From: Larkinella terrae
Lineage (GTDB): Bacteria; Bacteroidota; Bacteroidia; Cytophagales; Spirosomataceae
Direction of reading: 5' to 3'
Assembly: GCF_009668025.1 (NCBI RefSeq)
Contig: NZ_WJXZ01000015.1
Location: 300,316 to 364,315, forward strand
DNA: 64,000 nucleotides
Under the pieces are notes generated by a model. That model worked only from the letters and a program-made list of their open reading frames with translations, ran no database searches and was not told where the DNA came from. Made by a program: the position numbers and the translations under genes. Shown piece by piece: positions 1 through 7,972 of this stretch (the stretch's first letter is position 1; each line of letters begins with the position of its first letter).

Positions 1-171
<171 letters not shown>

Positions 172-189
172 CCTTAAAGTTTACTGATT

Positions 190-381
190 ATGCTTACTAC
201 GGCAACGATTATCGAAACGTTTCAAAATCTTCCACCAAAAATATCATTGGATGAAGCCGTAGAAAGGCTAATTATCCTGGACCGATATGAAAAGGCAATG
301 GAAGAAATAGAAGATAATAAAGGCTATAAACATGAGGACGTCATCCGGGAAGCCCGCCAATGGATTCAGGAGCAGAAATAA
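190..381 (+). CDS. Antitoxin of a ParE/RelE-type toxin-antitoxin pair
   Basis: A 63-residue acidic, mostly helical protein starts 19 bases after sufS. It overlaps the toxin gene by 22 bases (toxin ATG at 360), the usual arrangement of type II antitoxin-toxin pairs. Its sequence (helix-rich, IIETFQNLPPKISLDEAVERL, charged C-terminus) fits the small antitoxins found with ParE toxins, but no clear ribbon-helix-helix signature can be seen, so DNA binding is uncertain. The expected role is to bind and neutralise the toxin and perhaps repress the pair. Its position inside a suf operon is unusual; there is no obvious separate promoter in the 18 bases before it. Confidence 0.75.
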   Translation: MLTTATIIETFQNLPPKISLDEAVERLIILDRYEKAMEEIEDNKGYKHEDVIREARQWIQEQK

Positions 382-659
382 TTTGGCGTAATGAAGCAAA
401 GGAGGATTTTCGGGACGCCTTACACTATTTGTCCCGCTCTTCTTTAAGATACGCTGAACAATGGGTAGATGAACTAAACAGGAAATTAACATTGTTGACG
501 ACCTTCCCTGAAATGGGCCGGATAGTATCTGAAAAAAATACCAGTTTCTTCCGTGAAATCTTAGTTGGCAACTACCGAGTTTTATACATCTATTTAAACA
601 GTAAAATTACAGTTGTAGCAATCCGGCATTCTGCCAGTGATCTTGGTCGAATACAATGA
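360..659 (+). CDS. ParE/RelE superfamily toxin
   Basis: This 99-residue protein has the ParE-like pattern: an N-terminal strand IIWRNEAKEDFRDALHYL, a helix pair with R-YAEQWVDEL, the FPEMGRIV segment, and C-terminal strands with FREILVGNYRVLYIYL and VVAIRHSASDL. ParE toxins inhibit DNA gyrase and RelE toxins cut ribosome-bound mRNA; the arginine/tyrosine-rich core alone does not decide which applies. Only one plausible ATG exists (360), inside the antitoxin frame. The stop codon overlaps the sufE start as ATGA (656-659), so translation of sufE is probably coupled to translation of the toxin. Confidence 0.82.
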   Translation: MDSGAEIIWRNEAKEDFRDALHYLSRSSLRYAEQWVDELNRKLTLLTTFPEMGRIVSEKNTSFFREILVGNYRVLYIYLNSKITVVAIRHSASDLGRIQ

Positions 660-1105
660 CAATCAACGAGAAACAAGACGAAATTATCGAAGAATTTGAC
701 CTCTTTGACGATCAGCTCGATAAGACGCAGTATATCATTGATTTAGGTAAGAAATTGCCGCCAATGCCCGTGCAGTTCCAGACGGATAATAACCTGATTC
801 GCGGGTGTCAGTCGAAAGTGTGGCTGCATTCCGAACTGAAGGGCGATACTGTTCAATTTGAAGCCGATAGCGAGCCGACGGCCCAGATCAGTAAAGGGCT
901 GGTGAGTTTACTGATCCGGATTCTGTCGAACGAAAAAGCCGAAGACATTGCCAAAGCCGACCTGTATTTTATTGATCGGATCGGATTGAGTAACTTAGTA
1001 ACCTCACGGCGCGCGGGTGGGCTGGCGTCGATGATTCAGCAGATGAAGCAGTTTTCCGCAGCCCACAGTGATACAAACCGGCCCGCCGAACAGTCAGCGA
1101 TTTAA
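656..1105 (+). CDS. sufE: SufE-type sulfur acceptor
   Basis: The 149-residue product matches SufE: an N-terminal helix with DEIIEEFDLFDDQLDKTQYIIDLG, then IRGCQSKVWL, where the cysteine accepts persulfide from SufS, and the SKGLVSLLIRILSNEKAEDI and GLASMI blocks. It stimulates SufS and passes sulfur to the SufBCD scaffold. The ATG at 656 overlaps the toxin stop codon by four bases, so the coupling partner that would normally be sufS has been replaced by the toxin gene. The downstream sufT-like gene starts 10 bases after this stop. Confidence 0.9.
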   Translation: MTINEKQDEIIEEFDLFDDQLDKTQYIIDLGKKLPPMPVQFQTDNNLIRGCQSKVWLHSELKGDTVQFEADSEPTAQISKGLVSLLIRILSNEKAEDIAKADLYFIDRIGLSNLVTSRRAGGLASMIQQMKQFSAAHSDTNRPAEQSAI

Positions 1106-1115
1106 GCAGAAAGTT

Positions 1116-1427
1116 ATGAATGACGAAGAATTGAAAGAAGAAGTAGTCAAAGCTCTCAAAGGCGTGTATGACCCGGAAATTCCGGTTGATGTCTACGAAT
1201 TGGGGCTGATCTACGAAATAAAAATATTCCCGATCAATAACGTTTATATCCTGATGACTTTGACGTCGCCCTCCTGCCCGTCGGCAGGAACCATTCCGGG
1301 CGAGATCGAAGCCAAAGTACGGGCGATTGAAGGCGTTAACGACGTGAGCGTGGAGTTGACTTTCGACCCGCCCTACACGACCGAAATGATGTCGGAAGTA
1401 GCGAAGCTCGAACTGGGTTTTATGTAA
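1116..1427 (+). CDS. sufT: SufT/MIP18-family (DUF59) Fe-S assembly factor
   Basis: This 103-residue DUF59 protein starts at the ATG at 1116, not at the longer in-frame option at 1068, which would overlap sufE by 38 bases. The family helps mature Fe-S proteins (SufT, eukaryotic MIP18/CIAO2B). Visible family marks are VYDPEIPVDVYELGLIYEI, the conserved cysteine in TLTSPSCPSAGTIP, and VELTFDPPYTTEMMSE. Position directly after sufE is standard for Bacteroidota suf operons. A PaaD-like role is unlikely given this context. Confidence 0.88.
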   Translation: MNDEELKEEVVKALKGVYDPEIPVDVYELGLIYEIKIFPINNVYILMTLTSPSCPSAGTIPGEIEAKVRAIEGVNDVSVELTFDPPYTTEMMSEVAKLELGFM

Positions 1428-1446
1428 AAATGAACGGTTAGGTGGC

Positions 1447-1563
1447 TTGAATGGTTAAAATGGTTTCATGGATGGCTAAAAATGGTTAAACGGCTTTCTG
1501 TTATTCCAATGATCCAGTCACTTTTTAACCAGTTAACCATAAAACCATTTTTAACCATTACAA
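1447..1563. repeat. Word-built inverted repeat (AATGGTTAAA type)
   Basis: The gap between sufT and the bacilliredoxin gene is filled by variants of AATGGTTAAA/ATGGCTAAAA on the left (1447-1492) and their reverse complements, TTAACCATTTT, on the right (about 1521-1563). The two arms pair imperfectly over about 40 bases. The right arm ends 37 bases before the next ATG. The same words appear again at 5812-5940 and 7477-7571. Confidence 0.8.
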
Positions 1564-1599
1564 TCATAAATAGTAACTCAAACTTTTAAACTACATACA

Positions 1600-2025
1600 A
1601 TGTATCCTCCACATTTAGTTGCTCCGATGAAGGACGACCTGGTTAGCGCCGGTTTCGAGGACCTGAGCACGGCCGAGAAGGTCGATGAGGCCATGGAAAA
1701 TGCCGAAGGCACCATGCTGGTGGTTGTCAACTCGGTTTGCGGATGTGCGGCTGGCGCGGCCCGTCCGGGTGTGAAAGCGGCCTTGAATCTGAGCGGTATC
1801 AAGCCCGATAAACTGGTGACGGTTTTCGCCGGTGTCGATTTTGAAGCCACGGCCCGGATGCGTGAGTATTTGCTGCCTTATCCGCCGTCATCACCGGCCA
1901 TTGGTATTTTCAAAGATGGTGAACTGGTTCACTTTATCGAACGGCACCACATTGAAGGGCGCTCGGCGCAAATGATCGCGCAGCATCTGGAAATGGCTTT
2001 CGAAGAATTCTGCGAAAAAGCCTGA
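1600..2025 (+). CDS. BrxA/BrxB (YphP/YqiW) family bacilliredoxin
   Basis: The 141-residue thioredoxin-fold protein carries the CGC active-site motif in VNSVCGCAAGAARPG, which is diagnostic of the YphP/YqiW (BrxA/B) family. These proteins reduce mixed disulfides with bacillithiol in Bacilli; in Bacteroidota the thiol partner is less certain. The length agrees with the family (about 140-145) and the N-terminus MYPPHLVAPM is typical. The gene stands alone, with a strong terminator directly after it. Confidence 0.9.
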   Translation: MYPPHLVAPMKDDLVSAGFEDLSTAEKVDEAMENAEGTMLVVVNSVCGCAAGAARPGVKAALNLSGIKPDKLVTVFAGVDFEATARMREYLLPYPPSSPAIGIFKDGELVHFIERHHIEGRSAQMIAQHLEMAFEEFCEKA

Positions 2026-2052
2026 CAAGTAAATTACCATTCTAGTCAGTCG

Positions 2053-2082
2053 AAACCGGTCGTGAATCACGACCGGTTTTTT
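2053..2082 (+). terminator. Rho-independent terminator after the bacilliredoxin gene
   Basis: A perfect 12-base-pair stem (AAACCGGTCGTG, 2053-2064; CACGACCGGTTT, 2068-2079) with a three-base AAT loop runs into a T tract. It lies 27 bases after the stop codon. Confidence 0.93.
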
Positions 2083-2178
2083 ATTTGCTCAAATCTGTTT
2101 AAATTAAGTCATCATCATTTAATTTCGCTATTGTAACCGATATTAAACAAATAGTTCCTATTTGCTCTGTTCTCTAGC

Positions 2179-3711
2179 ATGAAGAAAAACTACTATCTCG
2201 CTATTTTCTATTTTTTGTATTCATCCCTTAGTTTAGCCCAATCTATACACCCTCACCAGGCATCTGCCTACGCCGAAGTTGGCGTACTCGGCTCAACCGC
2301 TGAGCGAACTCCTTTCTGGTTAAGAGCCAATCAATTCGGGATAATTCCTTTGTCGGCACCAGGTGGCACACTGCGGCTGGGTGTAAAAGGGGATTATTTG
2401 CTGACCGATACCACGTCCGTCCGTTCGTTTACCCACCCGCACAGGGAATGGACGCTTTCGTACGCAGCAGAAGGTGTTGGCAATGCCGGAAAAACCAATC
2501 AGCTTCTGCTGCCGGAGGCCTATATTAAATTAACTCATCGACGAATCGAGCTGGTAATCGGCCGGCGCAGGGAATCCATCGGTCTTGTCGATTCCAGCCT
2601 TTCGACCGGTTCGCACAGCTATTCCGGAAATGCATTGCCAATGCCTAAAATTCAACTCGGTACCCGGGGATTCGCGCCACTGGGCCGCCGGGGTACGGTG
2701 GCCATCAGCAGCATGTTTTCGCACGGCTGGTTTGGGAAAACCCCGTTCGTACAGGGCTCTTACCTGCATCAGTTTCAATTTATGCTGCGGATTGGAAAAC
2801 CATCGTGGCCGGTGCGGTTTTACGGTGGGGGGCTCAAAAATGCGCAATGGGGTGGGCGCTCGGACTTTTTACCATCTTACCTGGCCGTAAACGGTCAACT
2901 GCCCAGCCGTCTGAGTGACTTTCCGAATGTAGCTTTTGCCATTCGCACCAATGGGATCAACAATCCACGCATTACGGCCTATGATTATGTCAATCTATAC
3001 GGCAATCACGTTGGCCAGTACGACTTTGCCACTGAGCTTCAGATGTTCAGGGGGTTCAACCTGATGATGTACCACCAACATCCGTTCGAGGATCTGACCG
3101 GTATTGTTTTTCAAAATTTTCCCGACGGTTTGTACGGAATTCGGCTCCGAACCAAAACCCGGCCCAAATCGGCATTTCACCTTAATACACTCGTTCTGGA
3201 AATACTTTCTACCGTTTACCAAAGCGGTCCGCCTTCCAAAAAAAGCCTAACATTTGGCATTGCCGGCGATAACTACTTTAACAACTCACAATACCAGGAA
3301 GGCTGGGTATACCGCAATCAGGTAATCGGGACGCCTTTTATGACCCGCCTGGCTGATGCCAAACCGGAATACCGCATTGGCTACGTCATCAATAACAACC
3401 GGGTTCAGGTTGGCCATGTCGGCCTGAGTGCCACTATTGCTCAGAAAATTGAACTGGTCGGAAAGTTCTCTTACAGCCGCAACCGGGGCACATACCAGAC
3501 CCCCTTACCGAATTCGCCAACCCAATTCTCCTCCATCCTCCAGCTTGGTTTACCGGTTTCCTGGCTGGGCGGCAGTTGGCTGACGGCTGCGGTTTCGGTG
3601 GACTCGGGGCAGTTGTACGAAAATGCAACGGGCGGTTTTATCAGCTTACGCAAAACCATCTGGCAGACCCCGAACACGCCCACGCCTAAAAAACCGGTCG
3701 GCAGGCTGTAG
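2179..3711 (+). CDS. Capsule assembly Wzi family outer membrane protein
   Basis: The 510-residue protein has a signal peptide (MKKNYYLAIFYFLYSSLSLAQS) followed by the Wzi-family opening, with a segment reading TPFWLRANQFGIIP, and a long run of alternating amphipathic strands expected of an outer membrane beta-barrel. Wzi anchors group 1 capsule in Enterobacteria; Bacteroidota have many Wzi-like proteins whose ligand is unknown. No polysaccharide synthesis genes lie nearby, so a capsule role is only inferred from family. Its TAG stop directly abuts the stop of the convergent dipeptidase gene, with no terminator between them. Confidence 0.82.
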   Translation: MKKNYYLAIFYFLYSSLSLAQSIHPHQASAYAEVGVLGSTAERTPFWLRANQFGIIPLSAPGGTLRLGVKGDYLLTDTTSVRSFTHPHREWTLSYAAEGVGNAGKTNQLLLPEAYIKLTHRRIELVIGRRRESIGLVDSSLSTGSHSYSGNALPMPKIQLGTRGFAPLGRRGTVAISSMFSHGWFGKTPFVQGSYLHQFQFMLRIGKPSWPVRFYGGGLKNAQWGGRSDFLPSYLAVNGQLPSRLSDFPNVAFAIRTNGINNPRITAYDYVNLYGNHVGQYDFATELQMFRGFNLMMYHQHPFEDLTGIVFQNFPDGLYGIRLRTKTRPKSAFHLNTLVLEILSTVYQSGPPSKKSLTFGIAGDNYFNNSQYQEGWVYRNQVIGTPFMTRLADAKPEYRIGYVINNNRVQVGHVGLSATIAQKIELVGKFSYSRNRGTYQTPLPNSPTQFSSILQLGLPVSWLGGSWLTAAVSVDSGQLYENATGGFISLRKTIWQTPNTPTPKKPVGRL

Positions 3712-4905
3712 CTACTGCGGCACTTTGGCCTGTCCCAATACCCGTAGCAAGTTACCGCCCCAGATTTTGGCGATGTCCTGTTCTGAATAGCCTTTCCGCA
3801 CCAGTTCCAGGGTCAACGCTTCAATCTCGCTCACATCTTCCATTCCGTTGACGCCCCCACCGCCGTCGAAATCACTGCCAATCCCGACGTGATCGATGCC
3901 GGCCAGACGTACAATGTAATCGATGTGTTTCACAATGTCCGAAACACTCGCCCGCTCGTAGGCATACCGCTTCTGGATCGAATCTTCCTTCGCATCCAGC
4001 TTTGCCCGCATTTCCGGGGTTACCACCCGACCCACGCCCGCCATCCGAATCGAATTCAGGGCCTGACGGTGTTCGTCTGACGGTTTTCTGAGGTAATCGG
4101 TTACAAAATTGACCTGCACAACACCTCCTTTGGCCGCAATGGCTTTGATCATTTCGTCGGTCATGTTTCGCGGGAAATTGCAGAGCGCGCGGGCGTTGGA
4201 GTGCGACGCAATCAGGGGCGCTTTCGACAATTCCAGCGCGTCGTAGAACGATTTATCGGAAACATGGGAAACATCGATCAGAATGCCTAACCGGTTCATT
4301 TCCTGCACAACCTGCCGCCCAAACGGGCTCAGGCCGTTATGAGTCGGGCCATCGGGGTCGGTGGCCGAATCGCAAATGGCGTTGTTGGCAAAGTGCGACA
4401 GTGTAATGTACCGACAACCCAGATCGTAATACTGTTTCAGCAACGACAAATCTTCGCCAACCGGATACCCGTTTTCCATTCCGATAAAAACCGCCCGTTT
4501 CCCGGCTTTTTTAATGCGGTAGGCATCGGCGGGCGTAGTCGCCAGTTCAGCCAGATCGGGGTGTTTTTTCAGCGCGTCGCTGATGCTTTGAAAAATCTTG
4601 AGGGCTTTGGCTTTAGCCTCGGCGTGGCCTTCCGGGGTGCGGGGCCCCTGCGCCATGTAGACCGCAAAAAACATGGCGTCCATCCCACCCTCTTTCATGC
4701 GGGGAAAGTCAATCTGCGACTTATCGCGCACCCGGTCGTGCCGCACGCCCACGTCAAAACCGTCCTTCACCATGTTGATCGGGGCGTCGGCATGCGTGTC
4801 GAGCGTCAGCACCCGCTGGTGAATTTTATGGGCTTTCTTCGTCAGTCGGTCGGCAGGCAGGAAGAAAATAGTAAGGAGCAGAAATAGGAAAAGAATGGGG
4901 TTCAT
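3712..4905 (-). CDS. M19 family membrane dipeptidase
   Basis: This 397-residue zinc dipeptidase belongs to the renal dipeptidase family (M19) and probably cleaves dipeptides, possibly including D-amino-acid dipeptides from peptidoglycan turnover. Visible metal-site motifs are LDTHADAP near the N-terminus, LIDVSHVSDKSF, LIASHSNARAL and the C-terminal VGIGSDFDGGGG. A hydrophobic N-terminus (MNPILFLFLLLTIFFLPADR) indicates export or membrane anchoring. ATG at 4905 is preferred over the GTG at 4908 that directly precedes it in frame. The gene is convergent with the Wzi gene. Confidence 0.93.
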   Translation of the reverse strand: MNPILFLFLLLTIFFLPADRLTKKAHKIHQRVLTLDTHADAPINMVKDGFDVGVRHDRVRDKSQIDFPRMKEGGMDAMFFAVYMAQGPRTPEGHAEAKAKALKIFQSISDALKKHPDLAELATTPADAYRIKKAGKRAVFIGMENGYPVGEDLSLLKQYYDLGCRYITLSHFANNAICDSATDPDGPTHNGLSPFGRQVVQEMNRLGILIDVSHVSDKSFYDALELSKAPLIASHSNARALCNFPRNMTDEMIKAIAAKGGVVQVNFVTDYLRKPSDEHRQALNSIRMAGVGRVVTPEMRAKLDAKEDSIQKRYAYERASVSDIVKHIDYIVRLAGIDHVGIGSDFDGGGGVNGMEDVSEIEALTLELVRKGYSEQDIAKIWGGNLLRVLGQAKVPQ

Positions 4906-5054
4906 CACGTTAGGTTAAATCCCAAGATAGAAAAGAATCGTTAAATTATCGGCATACCAGCCGTTTTAAAACCACCCGGAAGCCGATTCTATTCTGATTT
5001 ATCCTGATCTTTGACTCTGGTTTCAACCGCTTATTTCAAAAAATAAATTCAAAT

Positions 5055-5807
5055 ATGGCCCAAACTGCCCTGATCACCGGCGCTACTTCCGGCATCGGTC
5101 TTGCGATTGCCAACGCATTTGCCAAACTCAACTACCGACTCATTCTGTGTGGCCGTCGTCAGGACCGGCTGGATGAATTGCAACAGACGCTCAGTGAATC
5201 GGTCGAATGCCATACGCTTAATTTTGACGTTCGCGACCGAGCTGCCGTCGAAACCGCCCTGGCTTCCCTACCCGATGCCTGGCAAACCATCGACGTGCTT
5301 GTCAACAACGCCGGCAACGCCCACGGCATGGGGCCCATTCAGGAAGGCGACATTGACGACTGGGACGCGATGATCGACGGCAACGTGAAGGGATTATTGT
5401 ATGTTACCCGCGCGGTTTCACCGGGAATGGTCAAAAATGGCCGGGGTCACATCGTCAATATCAGTTCGATTGCCGGAAAGCAAACCTATGCCAACGGCGG
5501 GGTTTATTGCGCATCGAAAGCCGCTGTGGAAGCCCTGAGCGAAGGCATGCGACTGGATTTAACCCAGCACGGCATCAAAATTACCAATGTGGCTCCCGGC
5601 GCGGTCGAAACCGAGTTTTCGCTGGTCCGTTTCAAGGGTGACGAGGAGCGTGCCGCCAAAGTTTACGCCGGTTTCAAGCCCCTGACTGCCACCGACATCG
5701 CCGACGCTGTAGCCTACGCCGTTTCTGCTCCGGCCCACGTCACCATCGCCGACATCACGATCCTGGCTTCCGCCCAGGCCGCAGCCACAACCATTCATCG
5801 GAAATAA
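5055..5807 (+). CDS. SDR family NAD(P)-dependent oxidoreductase (YdfG-like)
   Basis: A 250-residue classical short-chain dehydrogenase. It shows the Rossmann glycine motif TGATSGIG (residues 8-15), NNAGNAHG, the catalytic serine in VNISSIAGK and YxxxK as YCASKAA. The RRQDR segment after strand 2 suggests NADP(H). The overall pattern (MNRL-less, with the PGAVETEFSLVRFKGD block) is like YdfG, which oxidises L-allo-threonine or serine and reduces malonic semialdehyde; substrate is not provable from sequence. It is monocistronic and convergent with the PaaI gene. Confidence 0.85.
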   Translation: MAQTALITGATSGIGLAIANAFAKLNYRLILCGRRQDRLDELQQTLSESVECHTLNFDVRDRAAVETALASLPDAWQTIDVLVNNAGNAHGMGPIQEGDIDDWDAMIDGNVKGLLYVTRAVSPGMVKNGRGHIVNISSIAGKQTYANGGVYCASKAAVEALSEGMRLDLTQHGIKITNVAPGAVETEFSLVRFKGDEERAAKVYAGFKPLTATDIADAVAYAVSAPAHVTIADITILASAQAAATTIHRK

Positions 5808-5811
5808 ATTG

Positions 5812-5940
5812 AATGGTTAAATGGTTTTGAATGGTTTGATGGTTTAAATGGCTAAATGGTTGGAATGGTTGAAGGATGATTAAAATGCCGACAGCCATTC
5901 AACCATTTTTTAACCATTTAACCCTCCAAAACCACCTTAA
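5812..5940. repeat. Word-built inverted repeat (AATGGTTAAA type) between convergent genes
   Basis: The left side (about 5812-5872) consists of at least seven copies of ATGGTT/AATGGC words in a row; the right side (5892-5940) carries CCATTCAACCATTTTTTAACC-type complements. Pairing is imperfect, with several possible registers. It lies between the SDR and PaaI stop codons, where it could act as a two-way terminator. Confidence 0.75.
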
Positions 5941-5943
5941 AAT

Positions 5944-6435
5944 TTATTGAAAAATCATGCAGGTCGAGGTAGCGTGGGCGTAGAGTTTGCCCTGAGCGTC
6001 TTCGACACGCGCTTCGGCGGTTGCCACGCTTCGGCCGACATGGATGACGGTTCCGGTGCAAATCAATTTGCCGGTTTTGGCCGTCACCGGGCGTACCAGA
6101 TTGACTTTCAGTTCAAGCGTGGTGTAGCCCACACCAGCCGCCAGTTTGGTATGAATCGCGCAACCCATTGCCGAGTCGCAAAGGGTGCTCAATAAACCGC
6201 CGTGCACGACGCCGATCGGATTGTAATGAAATTCGGAAGGTATAACGGCAAAAACCGCCTTTCCGTCTTCCATTGCCACTGGATCAAAATCCAATGTCTG
6301 GCAGATGGGTGGAAGCGGATTGATACCGTCCAGGATGCTTTGTAGATAATCTAATCCAGACATGGTTTTGGCGGCCTGTGCGCCCTGCATGGGATCTTCC
6401 CAATTATACGATCGTTCTCGTTCGTCTGCTGCCAT
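5944..6435 (-). CDS. PaaI family hotdog thioesterase
   Basis: The 163-residue product is a single hotdog domain acyl-CoA thioesterase. The family motif appears as NPIGVVHGGLLSTLCDSAMG, with the HGG turn and the acidic residue that activates water, followed by TTLELKVNLVRPVTAKTGKL. It would hydrolyse small or aromatic acyl-CoA esters in the cytoplasm. The N-terminal 25 residues are not part of the fold, so a shorter start (internal ATG codons in MQGAQAAKTMSGLDYL) is possible. No neighbouring gene indicates the substrate. Confidence 0.87.
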   Translation of the reverse strand: MAADERERSYNWEDPMQGAQAAKTMSGLDYLQSILDGINPLPPICQTLDFDPVAMEDGKAVFAVIPSEFHYNPIGVVHGGLLSTLCDSAMGCAIHTKLAAGVGYTTLELKVNLVRPVTAKTGKLICTGTVIHVGRSVATAEARVEDAQGKLYAHATSTCMIFQ

Positions 6436-6525
6436 TAGTGATTTGAAGAATTGTAGTAAAAAGTAAACTTACTAAAATACAAAAATTGTACGTATTTTGA
6501 AAACAAAAACCGCCCGGTTTGTCTC

Positions 6526-7458
6526 TCAAAAAGAGGTGTTTTTAGCCGTCAATAAATTCGCCAAAACGCCCTCTTTCAACGAATAGGTCGACACCCGAAT
6601 CTGCCGAATCCCGTACGCCCGCAACACGTAATCGATCAGGCAAACGCCCACTACAATCATGTCGACTCGCAGTTCGATCATGCCCGGTAACTGCATCCGT
6701 TCCGCGTGGTTTCGGGTCAGCAGCAGGTTATACAAACGCTGAAATTCGCTCAGAGGCAGCTCGAAAGCCGTCTGGTCCGCGTCCGGCAAATAACCTTTTT
6801 CATGCATAAACTGCAAATCGACCAGCGTATCAAATGAGCCTGAGGAGCCCACAAGCACGACGGGCGCGTATTGGTGAACCGCATTCGTGAGTGGCAAAAG
6901 CTGTTCCTGAAAAAACCGATTCAACCGATTTACGGCCGCCGGGCTGATCGGGTCGGTTTCCATAAACCGCTCCAGCAACCGCTGACCGCCAATTTCAAAA
7001 CTTTGCTTCCAGTAAATCCGTTGCTGCGTACACAGAATAAACTCGACACTGCCCCCGCCGATGTCGACCACCAGCGCCATCTGATCGTCGAGGGTTCCGG
7101 CGGCCCGCACCCCGGCGTAAATGTACCCGGCTTCTTCGTCGCCCGAAATGGAGCGAATGATCAGACCGGTTTCCTGACGAATCCGTTCGATAAATTCCGC
7201 CTGATTTCCGGCGTTTCGGATCGCACTGGTTCCGATCGCAACCACCTGATCGACCGGGATTTGATGCTGATCGATCACCGTCCGGAAATACCGCAAAACC
7301 GCTACCGCCCGTTCAATGGCTTCGTCGGTAATAAACCCCTGATTGATCCCGGATTTGCCAATTTTTGCCGGGCGGCTTTCCCGGAAAAGCGTCTGACCTG
7401 CCTTCGTAATCATCAAATGAAAGGTATTCGTCCCGAGGTCAATAACGGCTTGCTTCAT
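6526..7458 (-). CDS. Ppx/GppA phosphatase
   Basis: The 310-residue protein has the ASKHA fold of exopolyphosphatase/guanosine pentaphosphatase. Visible are the N-terminal phosphate loop IDLGTNTFHLMI, AIGTSAIRNAGNQAEFI, the catalytic glutamate region SGDEEAGYIYAGV and VVDIGGGSVEFI. It is the short form of the family (about 300 residues, lacking the C-terminal HD domain), common in Bacteroidota. It probably degrades polyphosphate or pppGpp. It is transcribed divergently from rpsU, with an inverted repeat in the shared region. Confidence 0.92.
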   Translation of the reverse strand: MKQAVIDLGTNTFHLMITKAGQTLFRESRPAKIGKSGINQGFITDEAIERAVAVLRYFRTVIDQHQIPVDQVVAIGTSAIRNAGNQAEFIERIRQETGLIIRSISGDEEAGYIYAGVRAAGTLDDQMALVVDIGGGSVEFILCTQQRIYWKQSFEIGGQRLLERFMETDPISPAAVNRLNRFFQEQLLPLTNAVHQYAPVVLVGSSGSFDTLVDLQFMHEKGYLPDADQTAFELPLSEFQRLYNLLLTRNHAERMQLPGMIELRVDMIVVGVCLIDYVLRAYGIRQIRVSTYSLKEGVLANLLTAKNTSF

Positions 7459-7476
7459 GCAAATCTGATGGTTTTC

Positions 7477-7571
7477 AATGGTTAAATGGCTAAAAATGGT
7501 TAAATGATATCAATGGCTGACGGGATAAAATGGCTCATAACCATCTAACCATTTTTAGCCATTCAACCATC
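7477..7571. repeat. Word-built inverted repeat (AATGGTTAAA type) upstream of ppx-like gene
   Basis: The 30-base arm at 7477-7506 pairs with 7542-7571; 27 of 30 positions match and all three differences are A/G transitions. The core shared by both arms is ATGGCTAAAAATGGTTA. The left arm lies 18 bases from the ppx-like start codon. It is the best-preserved of the three copies that use this word set. Confidence 0.88.
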
Positions 7572-7604
7572 CGGCCATTCAAACAATCATTTCGCACAAA
7601 ACTA

Positions 7605-7635
7605 TTGGTTTTTTCCTTCCAGAAACATACCTTTG
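7605..7635 (+). promoter_or_regulatory. Bacteroidota primary-sigma promoter for rpsU
   Basis: TTG at 7605-7607, a 20-base spacer and TACCTTTG at 7628-7635 match the Bacteroidota -33/-7 consensus (TTG and TAnnTTTG). Transcription would begin near 7642, giving a leader of about 33 bases before the rpsU ATG at 7675. Confidence 0.85.
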
Positions 7636-7674
7636 CAATCCGTTTGGTATCAGAAAATTAACGAATTGCAGGAT

Positions 7675-7872
7675 ATGCTTATCATAAACGTCAAAGAAAA
7701 CGAGTCAATTGACAAAGCCCTCAAGCGCTTTAAGAAAAAATTTGAAAAAACCGGCGTATTGCGCGCCCTACGTTCCCGGACTGCCTTCCAGAAACCGTCG
7801 ATCAAACGTCGTCAGGAAATTCTGAAAGCGGTTTACCGTGAAAAAATGTACGGCAGCAACAGTGAAGCATAG
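7675..7872 (+). CDS. rpsU: Small ribosomal subunit protein bS21
   Basis: A 65-residue basic protein with the S21 signature (VKENESIDKALKRFKKKFEKTGVL split over the N-terminal half, then KPSIKRRQE). It binds the 30S platform near the anti-Shine-Dalgarno region. The ATG at 7675 is chosen because a longer in-frame reading would begin inside the promoter -7 box at 7628-7635. A terminator follows at 7907. The downstream partner xerC is the usual neighbour in Bacteroidota. Confidence 0.95.
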   Translation: MLIINVKENESIDKALKRFKKKFEKTGVLRALRSRTAFQKPSIKRRQEILKAVYREKMYGSNSEA

Positions 7873-7906
7873 TCTTTAGGACAGTTTTCCGAAACAGCAT
7901 GGGTTG

Positions 7907-7935
7907 GCAGTAGGCATTCGCTTACTGCTTTTTTT
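7907..7935 (+). terminator. Rho-independent terminator after rpsU
   Basis: GCAGTA (7907-7912) pairs with TACTGC (7923-7928), with further partial pairing inside, and is followed by seven T residues. It would partly separate rpsU expression from xerC. Confidence 0.75.
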
Positions 7936-7972
7936 ATGGTATCTTGTTCTGAATTTCCAGTCTCCGCGCCCT

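Noticed and set aside
1068..1115. Longer N-terminus for the SufT-like protein
   Set aside because: It would overlap sufE by 38 bases and adds residues outside the family; ATG 1116 fits better.
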